A stretch of DNA of 64,000 bases. Origin: Myceligenerans crystallogenes. GTDB lineage: Bacteria > Actinomycetota > Actinomycetes > Actinomycetales > Cellulomonadaceae. How positions within the stretch are numbered: the stretch's first letter is position 1; the number at the start of each line of letters is the position of its first letter. Below are positions 48,687-56,318 of the stretch, one piece after another. A model generated the notes under the pieces. It was not told the DNA's origin. It saw nothing but the letters and a program-made list of their open reading frames with translations, and did not search any database. The position numbers were made by a program, and so were the translations under genes. Location: assembly GCF_039529775.1 (NCBI RefSeq), contig NZ_BAAANL010000006.1, forward strand, positions 62,001 through 126,000. The letters run 5' to 3'.

Positions 48687-49991
48687 TCAGGCCGGGGCCG
48701 GGCCGATGGCCCGGAGGCCACCGGTCACCGAGCGGGCGTCGAGCCCCGCGTCGCGCAACGTCTCCGCAACGCGGCGGGAACGCAGGCCGGCGGCGCAGAG
48801 CACGTGGACGGTGCGGCCTCCTGCCCACGCCCCGACGTCACGGACGACGACGGCGCCCGGCCCGGCGAACTCCCCGGACGGCACCACGCGCGCCCCCGGG
48901 AACGGCTCGAGCTGCGCCTCCCACTCCTCGCGCACGTCCAGCACGAGCGGCTCGCCGCCGTCCGCCCGCAGCGCGAGCAGGTCCGCGCCCGAGATCTCGG
49001 CGACCCCTTCCGCCGCCCCGCCCGCGGGCGCCGTCGCCCCCTCGACGGCCCCGCCCGCAGGCACGGTCACGCCCTCCGCGGCCCCGCCCGCAGACGCCGT
49101 TGCCCCGTCCACGGCCACACCTGCGGGCGTCGTCGTTCCCTCCGCGCCCGCAGGCGCCGTCGCCCCCTTTGCCGGACCCCCGATCCCGCAGAACACCGCG
49201 TACGGATCGACGGCGTCGTTCCCCGGACCGCCGAGCAGCTCCGTGACCGGCGCCCGGTCCGGGTCCGGCCGCACCGTGAGGGTGCGCCACGTGACGTCCA
49301 GCGCGTCGTACACGGCGAGCCGCCCCAGCAGCGTGCGCCCCGCGCCCGTGATCAGCTTGATCGCCTCGGTCGCCATCACCGTGCCGATCGTGCCGCAGAC
49401 CGCGCCGAACACGCCCGCCGTCGCGCAGTCCGGCGACGCGCCAGGGGGCGGCGGAACCGGGAACACGTCGCGGTACGTGACGCCGTCGCCGTGGGGCGGC
49501 CGCGCCCAGAACGTGGCGGCCTGGCCGGTGAACCGGTGCAGCGCGCCCCACACGCACGGGATGCCGAGGATCTCGGCGGCGTCGGACACGAGGTAGCGCG
49601 TCGCGAACGAGTCCGAGCCGTCGAGCACGAGGTCGTAGCCGCCCAGCAGGTCCAGGGCGTTCCCGGCCGTCAGCCGTTCCCGGTGCCCGACGACGACGAC
49701 GTGCGGGTTGACCTCGCGGATCGTCGCGGCGGCCGACTCCGTCTTGGCCACCCCGAGATCGCTCTGCCCGTGGATCACCTGGCGTTGCAGGTTGGAGGCC
49801 TCCACGACGTCGTCGTCCACGATGCCGAGCGTGCCGACGCCGGCCGCCGCGAGATACAGCAACGCCGGGCTCCCGAGCCCGCCCGCCCCGACGACGAGCA
49901 CCTTCGCGGCCGCAAGCCGCCGCTGCCCCTCCACCCCGATCCCGGGCAACGCAAGATGCCGCGCATACCGCACCACCTCCTGGTGACTCAT
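48687..49991 (-). CDS. thiF: ThiF/MoeB-like adenylyltransferase fused to a rhodanese domain
   Basis: 434-residue protein: an E1-like domain (about residues 1-250; VVGAGGLGSPALLYLAAAG, VDDDVVEASNLQRQ, DGSDSFATRYLVSDA) that would adenylylate the ThiS C-terminus, then a long Ala/Gly/Pro linker with repeated decapeptides of the APAGGAAEGV type (about 285-340), and a rhodanese domain (about 345-434; Cys in LCAAGLRS, active-site loop). It is last in the thiO-thiS-thiG-thiF operon, so thiamin-thiazole sulfur activation is the likely role. MoeB/MoeZ function for molybdopterin is also possible. The ATG at 49991 lacks a strong ribosome site; an upstream ATG at 50041 is possible. Confidence 0.87.
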   Translation of the reverse strand: MSHQEVVRYARHLALPGIGVEGQRRLAAAKVLVVGAGGLGSPALLYLAAAGVGTLGIVDDDVVEASNLQRQVIHGQSDLGVAKTESAAATIREVNPHVVVVGHRERLTAGNALDLLGGYDLVLDGSDSFATRYLVSDAAEILGIPCVWGALHRFTGQAATFWARPPHGDGVTYRDVFPVPPPPGASPDCATAGVFGAVCGTIGTVMATEAIKLITGAGRTLLGRLAVYDALDVTWRTLTVRPDPDRAPVTELLGGPGNDAVDPYAVFCGIGGPAKGATAPAGAEGTTTPAGVAVDGATASAGGAAEGVTVPAGGAVEGATAPAGGAAEGVAEISGADLLALRADGGEPLVLDVREEWEAQLEPFPGARVVPSGEFAGPGAVVVRDVGAWAGGRTVHVLCAAGLRSRRVAETLRDAGLDARSVTGGLRAIGPAPA

Positions 49992-50029
49992 GGCGGGGCC
50001 GGCCTCGACGAGAGGCGGAAGCGAGCCCT

Positions 50030-50086
50030 GCGACCATGTCATCTCGTTCGATGGTCGCGTTCCCACCGTACGAGATGACATGGTCG
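50030..50086 (-). promoter_or_regulatory. Competing hairpins between thiG and thiF
   Basis: A perfect 17-bp inverted repeat pairs 50031-50047 with 50070-50086 across a 22-nt loop. The GCGACCAT at 50030-50037 can instead pair with ATGGTCGC at 50051-50058, forming a smaller alternative hairpin. The structure could attenuate transcription into thiF or act as an RNA-processing or terminator site. Confidence 0.55.
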
Positions 50087-50131
50087 ACACCTGGGCCGTG
50101 GCCGTCGGGCCAGCCGGGCGGCGGTCGGGGG

Positions 50132-51124
50132 TCACAGGGCCAGGTCCAGGTTGTTGGCCGGGGCGATGCGGCCCTCCGGGGGGGAGCTGGCCAGGGCCTG
50201 CTCGCGGCGGGGCATGCGGCCCGCGCGGGCCGCGTCGTACCCGGCCTCGACGGCCAGGCGCATCGCGCGGGCCATGCGGACCGGGTCCGCCGCGCGCGTC
50301 ACGGCGGTGGCCAGGAGGACGCCGTCGCAGCCGAGCTCCATCGCGAGCGCCGCGTCCGACGCCGTGCCGATCCCCGCGTCGAGGATGACCGGGACGGGCG
50401 ACTCCGCGGCGATCGCCTCGATGTTGCGCGGGTTCGCGATGCCCAGCCCGGAGCCGATGGGCGAGCCGAGCGGCATGACGGCCGCGCAGCCCGCGTCGGC
50501 GAGATGGCGGGCGGTGACCGGGTCGTCGTTGGTGTAGGGCAGGACGGTGAAGCCGTCGGCGACCAGGGTCCGCGCCGCCTCGACGAGGCCGATCGGGTCC
50601 GGGAGGAGCGTGACGTCGTCGGCGATGACCTCCAGCTTGACCCAGTCCGTGCCGCACGCCTCGCGTGCGAGCTGCGCGGTCAGGACGGCCTCGCGGACCG
50701 TGAAGCAGCCCGCGGTGTTGGGCAGGGCGCGGATGCCGAGGCGGTCGAGCATGGCCCACACGGAGGTGTCGCCTCCGGCCGACGCACCGCCGGGCGCGGG
50801 CCCGCCCGGCGCGGGCCGCGCTACGCGCCGCATCGCAACGGTGGTCAGTTTCGTGCCCGACGCCGTCAGCGCGTCCGCGAGCGCCAGCAGGCTCGACGCT
50901 CCCCCGGTCCCCATGACGAGCCGCGAGCCGAGCTCGACCCCGGCGATGGTCAGGGGTGTCCCGGTCACGCCGGCCGACGCGCCGGTCGCGCCGGTCGCGC
51001 CAGCGGACGTCCCGGTCGCGCCAGCCGGCCTCCCGGTCGCGTCGGCGGGCGTGCCGGTCGCGCCGGCCGGGTGCCTCGCGGCGTCGCCGGGCAGGGTGCC
51101 GGTGAGGTGCGATGTTGGTTCCAT
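50132..51124 (-). CDS. thiG: Thiazole synthase
   Basis: 330-residue ThiG with a TIM-barrel that would form the thiazole phosphate of thiamin from deoxyxylulose phosphate, ThiS thiocarboxylate and dehydroglycine. The Schiff-base Lys is in GTDWVKLEVI, and the phosphate loops VMPLGSPIGSG and ILDAGIGTASDAA are present. The usual length is about 255; here there is a ~55-residue N-terminal extension of Ala/Gly/Thr repeats (PAGATG, SAGATG units) and an internal Pro/Gly/Ala insertion (about 92-110). It lies between thiS and thiF in the riboswitch-controlled operon. The ATG at 51124 is 3 bp after the thiS stop. Confidence 0.9.
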   Translation of the reverse strand: MEPTSHLTGTLPGDAARHPAGATGTPADATGRPAGATGTSAGATGATGASAGVTGTPLTIAGVELGSRLVMGTGGASSLLALADALTASGTKLTTVAMRRVARPAPGGPAPGGASAGGDTSVWAMLDRLGIRALPNTAGCFTVREAVLTAQLAREACGTDWVKLEVIADDVTLLPDPIGLVEAARTLVADGFTVLPYTNDDPVTARHLADAGCAAVMPLGSPIGSGLGIANPRNIEAIAAESPVPVILDAGIGTASDAALAMELGCDGVLLATAVTRAADPVRMARAMRLAVEAGYDAARAGRMPRREQALASSPPEGRIAPANNLDLAL

Positions 51125-51126
51125 GG

Positions 51127-51381
51127 TCAGCCTCCCTGGACGGCGGTGACGACCTCGACCCGCATGCCGGGCCGGATCTCGGTGCGCTCCCAGGCGCCGC
51201 GCGGCACGACGGCGTCGTCCACGGCGACGGCGACGCCCTGCGGCACGCCGTCGACGACGACCTCGGGCAGCAGCCGGCCGACCAGCTCGGCGACGGGCAG
51301 CGGACCCTCGAGGGGGTAAGGCAGGCCGTTCACGACGGCGCTGGCTTCGCCGTTCACGACGGCGCTCGGTTCGGCGGTCAT
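51127..51381 (-). CDS. thiS: Sulfur carrier protein ThiS
   Basis: 84-residue ubiquitin-fold sulfur carrier ending in the essential Gly-Gly (VTAVQGG). ThiF would adenylylate this end and ThiG uses the thiocarboxylate. It is about 18 residues longer than most ThiS proteins because of an N-terminal addition with a near-duplication (AVVNGEASAVVNG). Its ATG overlaps the thiO stop (51378-51381), and thiG starts 3 bp after its stop, so the thi genes are tightly packed. Confidence 0.9.
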   Translation of the reverse strand: MTAEPSAVVNGEASAVVNGLPYPLEGPLPVAELVGRLLPEVVVDGVPQGVAVAVDDAVVPRGAWERTEIRPGMRVEVVTAVQGG

Positions 51382-52772
51382 GCGAATGCTCCTTCGTGCG
51401 GGGCGGGGTTCTCGAACAGCCGGGCAAGGTGCCGGCCGACGACGGCGGCCGTGTGCGGGGTCAGGAGGATGCCGTTGCGGTGGTGCCCGGTCGCCAGGAA
51501 CAGCCCGGGCTCGGCCATACCGATCAGCGGCAGGTTGTCCGGGGTCGCCGGCCGCGACCGGGTGGTGGTCTCGATCAGGTCGGCCTCGTCCAGGCCGGGC
51601 AGCAGCGCCCGCGCGTCGCGCAGCAGCGCGAACACGTCCCCGGCGCGGGTCCGCGTGGTGGCGTCCCGCTCGTCGGACGACGCGCCGACGACGATCTCCC
51701 GCCGCCCGTCGCCCCGGGCCGCCCGCGGGACCACATAGACGGACCGGCCCTGGACGGTGCCGCGCACCACGACGGAAGGCCCGGCCGCGGCGTCGGCCTC
51801 GAGCCGCAGCGTCGTCCCGGGCACGGCCCGCGTCGCCGCTCCCCCGTACAACCCCGCGCTCGCGTACCCGGCGGCGAGGACGACGACGTCGGCGGGATGC
51901 TCGACCCCGTCCTCGTCCACCACCCCGGCCACGCGCTCGCGAGGTGGGGCTTCGGACGCCCGGGCAGGGCCGACGGGATGCTCGACCCCGTCCCCGTCCT
52001 CGTCCACGACCCCGGCCACGCGCTCGCGAGATAGTGCCTCCGGCCGCGAGGCGGTGCCGTCCATCGCGAGGAAAGGAATTCGCTCGCGCGGTAGTGCCTC
52101 CCGATCCGGGGCAGAGCCCTCGGAGAGCAGTACCCCGGGACCTGAGGCACCACCTCGCGGGGTCGAGGCTGCGCCCGGATCGGGGATGACGCCCGGAACA
52201 GCGGTGCGGCGGAGAGAAGCGACCGCGCGGGTGACGAGCGTCGCGTCCGGGTGGGCGGTGACCACCCGGAGCAGGGCCCGGTGGACGGCCCGGGGATCGA
52301 CCTGGTGATCGCCCGGGATCCAGGCCGCGGCCGCGATGCGCGGGCCGAGGGAGGGTTCGCGGTCGCGGGCCTCGGCGACCGGGATCTCGCGGGAGCCCAG
52401 GCCGAGGTCGCGGTGGAGAGCCAGGCGGCGGCGGAGCAGGGCGGCGTCGTCGGCGTCGAAGGCGACCGCCAGCGTTCCCGAGGCGTCCAGGCCGAGGGCT
52501 CCCGGCGGGAGGCCCGCGGCTCGTTCCAGGACTGCCGCGAACTCCGGCCAGAGCCGGACGCTCCGGGCGCCGAACCGCGCGAGGTCCCGTTCCCCGAAGT
52601 CGGCTTCCATCGTCGGCCCGAGCATTCCGGCGGCGGCATGCGTCGCCCCGGCCCCCGGCGCCGGATCGAGCACCGTGACCGTCGCCCCGGCGTCCAGCGC
52701 CCGCCAGGCGGCGGCAAGTCCGATGATCCCCGCGCCCACGACGACGACGCCGGGCGCACGACCGTGTCCCAT
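51378..52772 (-). CDS. thiO: Glycine oxidase with a repeat-containing insertion
   Basis: 464-residue FAD-dependent D-amino-acid-oxidase-like enzyme that would turn glycine to dehydroglycine for thiazole synthesis. The FAD motif is VVVVGAGIIGLAAAWR (about 8-23). Family parts ATHAAAGMLGP, WIPGDHQVDPRA, LAAGYAS and ATGHHRNGILLTPHTA are present. A poorly conserved insertion of about 90 residues (about 197-288) splits the substrate domain and contains a duplicated RERVAGVVDEDG unit. Typical ThiO is about 370 residues. It is first in the operon, and the Shine-Dalgarno lies in the end of the TPP riboswitch. Confidence 0.9.
   Translation of the reverse strand: MGHGRAPGVVVVGAGIIGLAAAWRALDAGATVTVLDPAPGAGATHAAAGMLGPTMEADFGERDLARFGARSVRLWPEFAAVLERAAGLPPGALGLDASGTLAVAFDADDAALLRRRLALHRDLGLGSREIPVAEARDREPSLGPRIAAAAWIPGDHQVDPRAVHRALLRVVTAHPDATLVTRAVASLRRTAVPGVIPDPGAASTPRGGASGPGVLLSEGSAPDREALPRERIPFLAMDGTASRPEALSRERVAGVVDEDGDGVEHPVGPARASEAPPRERVAGVVDEDGVEHPADVVVLAAGYASAGLYGGAATRAVPGTTLRLEADAAAGPSVVVRGTVQGRSVYVVPRAARGDGRREIVVGASSDERDATTRTRAGDVFALLRDARALLPGLDEADLIETTTRSRPATPDNLPLIGMAEPGLFLATGHHRNGILLTPHTAAVVGRHLARLFENPAPHEGAFA
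51893..52030 (-). repeat. In-frame tandem duplication inside thiO
   Basis: A 51-bp segment (51893-51943) recurs at 51974-52030 with a 6-bp insertion, about 81 bp further on, encoding the repeated RERVAGVVDEDG-VEHP unit. The copies are nearly identical at DNA level, so the duplication is recent. Confidence 0.8.
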
Positions 52773-52778
52773 TGCTTG

Positions 52779-52857
52779 CTCCCTTCGCCGGCATGACCCG
52801 GATCAGGTTCGACGGTCGGCGCGCCTGCGCCCTCTCAGCCCCGCGGCGGGGCTCCCG
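52779..52857 (-). ncRNA. TPP riboswitch
   Basis: Read on the minus strand it has the THI-element core: GGGCTGAGAGGG after the first stem, then ACCTGATCCGGGTCATGCC and GCGAAGGGAG at the 3' end. The final GAAGGGAG doubles as the Shine-Dalgarno sequence of thiO (ATG at 52772), so thiamin pyrophosphate binding would hide the ribosome site. It lies directly upstream of the thiO-thiS-thiG-thiF operon. Confidence 0.95.
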
Positions 52858-52960
52858 TGCATGTGTGTGCAGCAACCATAACTCGCATCCGGCGTGGTTC
52901 CGGACGCGGGCGGCGCGGGCGCGGGGTGGTCACGCCCCGGGCCCGCGGGCCGGTCGCGCC

Positions 52961-52966
52961 TAGACT
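52961..52966 (+). promoter_or_regulatory. -10 element for leaderless thiE
   Basis: TAGACT, 8 nt before the GTG at 52975, with no Shine-Dalgarno. thiE is therefore not under the TPP riboswitch on the other strand. Confidence 0.55.
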
Positions 52967-52974
52967 CCGGTGCC

Positions 52975-53643
52975 GTGGATCCCAGAACGCGGCTCGCCGA
53001 CGCCCGGCTGTACCTGTGCACCGACGCCCGGGAGGCGTCCGGTGACCTCGCGGCCTTCCTGCACGCCGTGCTCGGGAACGGGGTCGACGTCGTGCAGCTG
53101 CGGGACAAGTCGCTCGACGCCGCGCGGGAGATCGAGCTGCAGGCGCTCGTGGCGCGGGTCGCGGCCGAGCACGGGGCGCTGTGGGCGGTCAACGACCGCG
53201 CCGACGTCGCGGGCCTGACCGGCGCGCCCGCCGTGCACATGGGGCAGGACGACCTCTCCCCCGCCCAGGTCACCGCCCTGCTCGGCGAGGGCCCGGCGCT
53301 CGGCCGGTCGACGCACGCGTTCGGCGAGGCGATGGCGGCCGAGGCGGATCCCCGGGTGGACTACTTCTGCGTCGGCCCGCTCTGGTCCACCCCGACCAAG
53401 CCCGGCCGCCCCGCCGTCGGCCTCGGCCTGCTGCGGGAGGTCGCGGACACGAAGCCCGCGACGCCGTGGTTCGCGATCGGCGGCATCGACGACGTCACGC
53501 GGGACGACGACGCCGGGCCCACCCGCCTCGACCAGGTCCTGGAGGCGGGCGCCCGCCGCGTCGTCGTCGTCCGCGCGATCACGCGGGCGGCCGATCCGGG
53601 CGCCGCGGCGGCGGCCCTGCGCCGCCGCCTCGACGAGGCCTGA
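52975..53643 (+). CDS. thiE: Thiamin-phosphate synthase
   Basis: 222-residue TIM-barrel enzyme that joins hydroxymethylpyrimidine pyrophosphate and thiazole phosphate to thiamin phosphate. Family parts: VVQLRDKSLD, WAVNDRADVAG, VHMGQDDLS, GRSTHAFGEA, YFCVGPLWSTPTKPG and FAIGGID. It is divergent from thiO and starts with a GTG that follows a -10-like TAGACT, so it is leaderless and outside the riboswitch. Two bp separate its stop from the stop of the convergent EF-hand gene. Confidence 0.93.
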   Translation: MDPRTRLADARLYLCTDAREASGDLAAFLHAVLGNGVDVVQLRDKSLDAAREIELQALVARVAAEHGALWAVNDRADVAGLTGAPAVHMGQDDLSPAQVTALLGEGPALGRSTHAFGEAMAAEADPRVDYFCVGPLWSTPTKPGRPAVGLGLLREVADTKPATPWFAIGGIDDVTRDDDAGPTRLDQVLEAGARRVVVVRAITRAADPGAAAAALRRRLDEA

Positions 53644-53645
53644 GG

Positions 53646-53867
53646 TCAGGCGTTCCAGGCCTCGGTGAACTCCGCGAGGTTGATCTTGCCGTCACCGTCG
53701 CCATCGGCGTGGACGAAGATCGAGGTGAGGTCGTCCTTGGAGACGTCCTCGCCCTTCTTGGCCATCGCCTGGCGGAACTCGTCGACGGTGATGTGGCCGT
53801 CGCCGTCGCCGTCGAACTCGGTGAACGTGGCGGTCAGGTCGTCTTCGGCGGTCACTTCTCCGGTCAC
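53646..53867 (-). CDS. Small EF-hand calcium-binding protein
   Basis: 73-residue protein with two complete EF-hand loops: DGDGDGHITVDE (about residues 19-30) and DGDGDGKINLAE (about 54-65). Loops have Asp at positions 1, 3 and 5 and Glu at 12, so both should bind Ca. It is half the size of calerythrin-like four-EF-hand proteins and has no signal peptide, so it is probably a cytoplasmic calcium sensor or buffer. A GTG start at 53867 follows AGGAGG at good spacing. No partner gene is apparent. Confidence 0.9.
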   Translation of the reverse strand: MTGEVTAEDDLTATFTEFDGDGDGHITVDEFRQAMAKKGEDVSKDDLTSIFVHADGDGDGKINLAEFTEAWNA

Positions 53868-53909
53868 TGCGGCAGCCTCCTGAATTGTCCGGGAACGGTC
53901 GCAGGAAGG

Positions 53910-54536
53910 CTACCGCGTCCCGATGCCCGTCAGGATCTGGTCGACGAGGCGCTCGGCGAGATCGGGCGTGCGCAGGTGCGGGTAGTGGCCGTAGATCTGG
54001 ATCGTCAGCAGCGGGCTGACCAGCCCCGCGGCGACGAGCATCGGATCGAGGTCGGCGCGCAGCTCGCCCCGCTCGATCCAGTACCGCACGAGCTCGATCC
54101 CGGCCCGGCGGCGCTCCGTCATCAGGCGCTCCTGCTGCGCGGCGAGCTCCGGGTTGTCCTCGGAGTCGATCATGATGCAGCGCAGGATCCGGCGCTCCCG
54201 GGGCGAGACGTCGGTGCGGACGGCCTTGAGCATGCGGATCAGGTCGTCGCGCACCGACTCGTGCGGCAGCTCGAACGCCGGCGGCGCCTTGATGCTCTCG
54301 ACCGCGGCGGCGACCAGCTCCTCCTTGGTGGCCCAGCGCCGGTAGATCGTGGTCTTGGACGTGCCCGCGCGCGCCGCGACCGCCTCGACGGTGATCGCGC
54401 GCATCGAGCCGTGCTCGGCCACGAGGTCGAGCACGGCGGCGAGGATCGCGTTGCTCGCCGCCGTGCTGCGCGGACGCCCGACGACGGGCGCGGGGACGGC
54501 CGCGGAGTTCTCCGCTTCCGGGGACGTGGAGGTCAT
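53910..54536 (-). CDS. TetR-family regulator of the MFS pump
   Basis: 208-residue TetR-type repressor. The HTH is TVEAVAARAGTSKTTIYRRW (about residues 49-68), with an all-helical ligand domain. Its ATG overlaps the stop of the MFS gene upstream (ATGA at 54533-54536), so pump and regulator are co-translated. The inverted repeats at 56173-56203 upstream of the MFS gene are the likely operator. A pump substrate is the probable inducer. Confidence 0.9.
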   Translation of the reverse strand: MTSTSPEAENSAAVPAPVVGRPRSTAASNAILAAVLDLVAEHGSMRAITVEAVAARAGTSKTTIYRRWATKEELVAAAVESIKAPPAFELPHESVRDDLIRMLKAVRTDVSPRERRILRCIMIDSEDNPELAAQQERLMTERRRAGIELVRYWIERGELRADLDPMLVAAGLVSPLLTIQIYGHYPHLRTPDLAERLVDQILTGIGTR

Positions 54537-56155
54537 CGGACCATTTTCGCCTGCCGTTCGCCCGCCGGGACGGCCGACACGTCCGCGCCCGCCCGCGCGC
54601 CGTCGTCGTCCCGCGACGGCCTGCCGGAGAAGTACCGCCCGACGACGATCATCCCGAGCAGCGCGACCGCCGCCGAGACGTACGCCGTGGTGTGCATCGC
54701 GTCGACGAACGCGACGTTCGCGGCGGCCAGCAGCGACTCCGCCGCCTCGGGCGGCACCGCGCCCTCCGTGACCGCGCCGTACGTGGCGGTCAGGGAGGCC
54801 CGGGCGGCCTCGGGCAGCTCGGGCGCGACCTCCGCGATCCGGCTCTGGTACGCCTGCGCCATCACCGTGCCGAGCACGGCGACGCCGAGCGCGCCGCCCA
54901 CCTGCCGCAGCGTGTTGCTGAGCGCGGAGGCGACCCCCGCCTGCTCGCGCGGCACCGACTGCATCATCACGTTCATCGCCGGCGGCATGAGATTCGCCAT
55001 CCCCGCCGACTGGAGGAACATCAGCACCACGATCAGCCACAGCGGCGTGTCGAGGCCCACCTGGGCGATCGCGAGGAACACCCCGCCCACGAGCGTCAGC
55101 CCCGCGAGCCCCACGGCCCGGGTGCCGAACCGCTTGACGAACATGCTCGACAGCGGCGAGAACACGATCATCCCGGCCCCGAAGGACAGGAACATCAGGC
55201 CGGTCTGCAGCGGCGTCAGCCCGCGCACGAGCTGGATGTAGAAGGTCATGAAGAAGAACAGCCCGAGCATCGCGAAGAAGATCAGCGCGATCAGCGCCGA
55301 CGCCGAGGCGAACCGCCGGTCCAGGAACAGCCGCGGGTCGAGCGACGCGTGCGGGGTGCGCAGCTCCCACCGGACGAACCCGGCGAGCCCCGCGACGCCG
55401 GCGGCGATCGTGCCCCACACCTCCACGCCCGCCCACGAGCCGGAGTCGCCCGCCTCGATGACGCCGTAGGTGATCAGCACGAGCGCGACGACCGACAGCG
55501 CCATCCCGACCAGGTCGGGCCGCCCCTGGCGCCCCTTCGACTCCGGCACCAGCCACAGGATCGCCACCAGGCCGAGCGCCACGATGGGGACGTTGATCAG
55601 GAACACCGATCCCCACCAGAACTCCTCCAGCAGCGCGCCGCCGACGATCGGCCCGAGCGCCCCGCCGATCCCGACCGCGCCGCTCCAGATCCCCAGCGCC
55701 TTGGGGAACTCCCGCTCGGAGAACACCGCGCGCAGCAGCGACAGCGTGGCCGGCCCCATCGCGGCCGCGCCCGCGCCCATCAGCGCGCGCCCCGCGATGA
55801 GCTGGTCCGGGTTCTGCGCGAACGCCGACCCCAGCGAGGCCAGGCCGAACGCCACCATGCCGACGACCAGCATCCGCTTGCGGCCGATCCGGTCCCCCAG
55901 CACGCCGCAGACGAACAGCAGGCCGGCGAAGACGAGGGTGTAGCTGTTGATCATCCAGGCGAGATCGCTCTGCGACGCGCCCAGCCCTTCGACGGGATCG
56001 GCCAGGGTCTTCAGGGCGACGTTGAGGACGGTGTTGTCCAGGACGGTGACGATGAGGCTCACGACGAGCAGCCCGAGGATGGCCCAGCGGCGGGGGTGGC
56101 CGGCGTCCTCGGGGGCTGGTGCGGGAGGGGCAAGGGTTCTGGGGTCGGTGCTCAT
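54533..56155 (-). CDS. MFS drug-efflux transporter, DHA2 (14-TM) type
   Basis: 540-residue transporter of the drug:H+ antiporter-2 family with about 14 helices. Family segments: LDNTVLNVALKTL, GDRIGRKRMLVVG (motif A) and GAVGIGGALGPIVGG (motif C). The ATG at 56155 lies 7 nt after TAGGGT (56163-56168, minus strand), suggesting a leaderless transcript. Its TetR gene follows with an ATGA overlap. Palindromic operator upstream at 56173-56203. It shares its general class with the transporter at 35384 but not closely. Confidence 0.9.
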   Translation of the reverse strand: MSTDPRTLAPPAPAPEDAGHPRRWAILGLLVVSLIVTVLDNTVLNVALKTLADPVEGLGASQSDLAWMINSYTLVFAGLLFVCGVLGDRIGRKRMLVVGMVAFGLASLGSAFAQNPDQLIAGRALMGAGAAAMGPATLSLLRAVFSEREFPKALGIWSGAVGIGGALGPIVGGALLEEFWWGSVFLINVPIVALGLVAILWLVPESKGRQGRPDLVGMALSVVALVLITYGVIEAGDSGSWAGVEVWGTIAAGVAGLAGFVRWELRTPHASLDPRLFLDRRFASASALIALIFFAMLGLFFFMTFYIQLVRGLTPLQTGLMFLSFGAGMIVFSPLSSMFVKRFGTRAVGLAGLTLVGGVFLAIAQVGLDTPLWLIVVLMFLQSAGMANLMPPAMNVMMQSVPREQAGVASALSNTLRQVGGALGVAVLGTVMAQAYQSRIAEVAPELPEAARASLTATYGAVTEGAVPPEAAESLLAAANVAFVDAMHTTAYVSAAVALLGMIVVGRYFSGRPSRDDDGARAGADVSAVPAGERQAKMVR

Positions 56156-56162
56156 GCGCACC

Positions 56163-56203
56163 ACCCTACCTTCTTTCGATACGCGACGGTAGCGTTTCGA
56201 AAG
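56163..56203 (-). promoter_or_regulatory. Operator and -10 for the MFS/TetR operon
   Basis: CTTTCGA (56173-56179) and TCGAAAG (56197-56203) form a perfect long-spaced inverted repeat; within it TCGATACGC and GCGTTTCGA pair with one mismatch. TAGGGT (56163-56168, minus strand) is the -10. TetR binding would cover the promoter region. Confidence 0.6.
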
Positions 56204-56265
56204 GAGCGCGGCGGACCGTCTTGCCCTCGGGCCTCCCGCCGTGGTTGGCTGGCACCCCGAGACGA

Positions 56266-56277
56266 GAAACCGGTTTC
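56266..56277 (+). promoter_or_regulatory. LacI-type operator upstream of pectinesterase
   Basis: Perfect 12-bp palindrome GAAACCGGTTTC with a central CG, 42 bp before the pectinesterase ATG. Flanking GAG (56264-56266) and CTC may extend it loosely. It shares the ACCGGT core with the GAACCGGTTC operators at 61667-61812. Confidence 0.6.
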
Positions 56278-56318
56278 CCGCTTCTCGCCGACGATGGCTC
56301 ACCACCCAGGAGGCAACG

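Noticed and set aside
49010..49170. Repeats encoding Ala/Gly/Pro decapeptides in thiF, resembling a short repeat array
   Set aside because: Not CRISPR: there are no unique spacers of constant length, and the repeats stay in frame as a protein linker.
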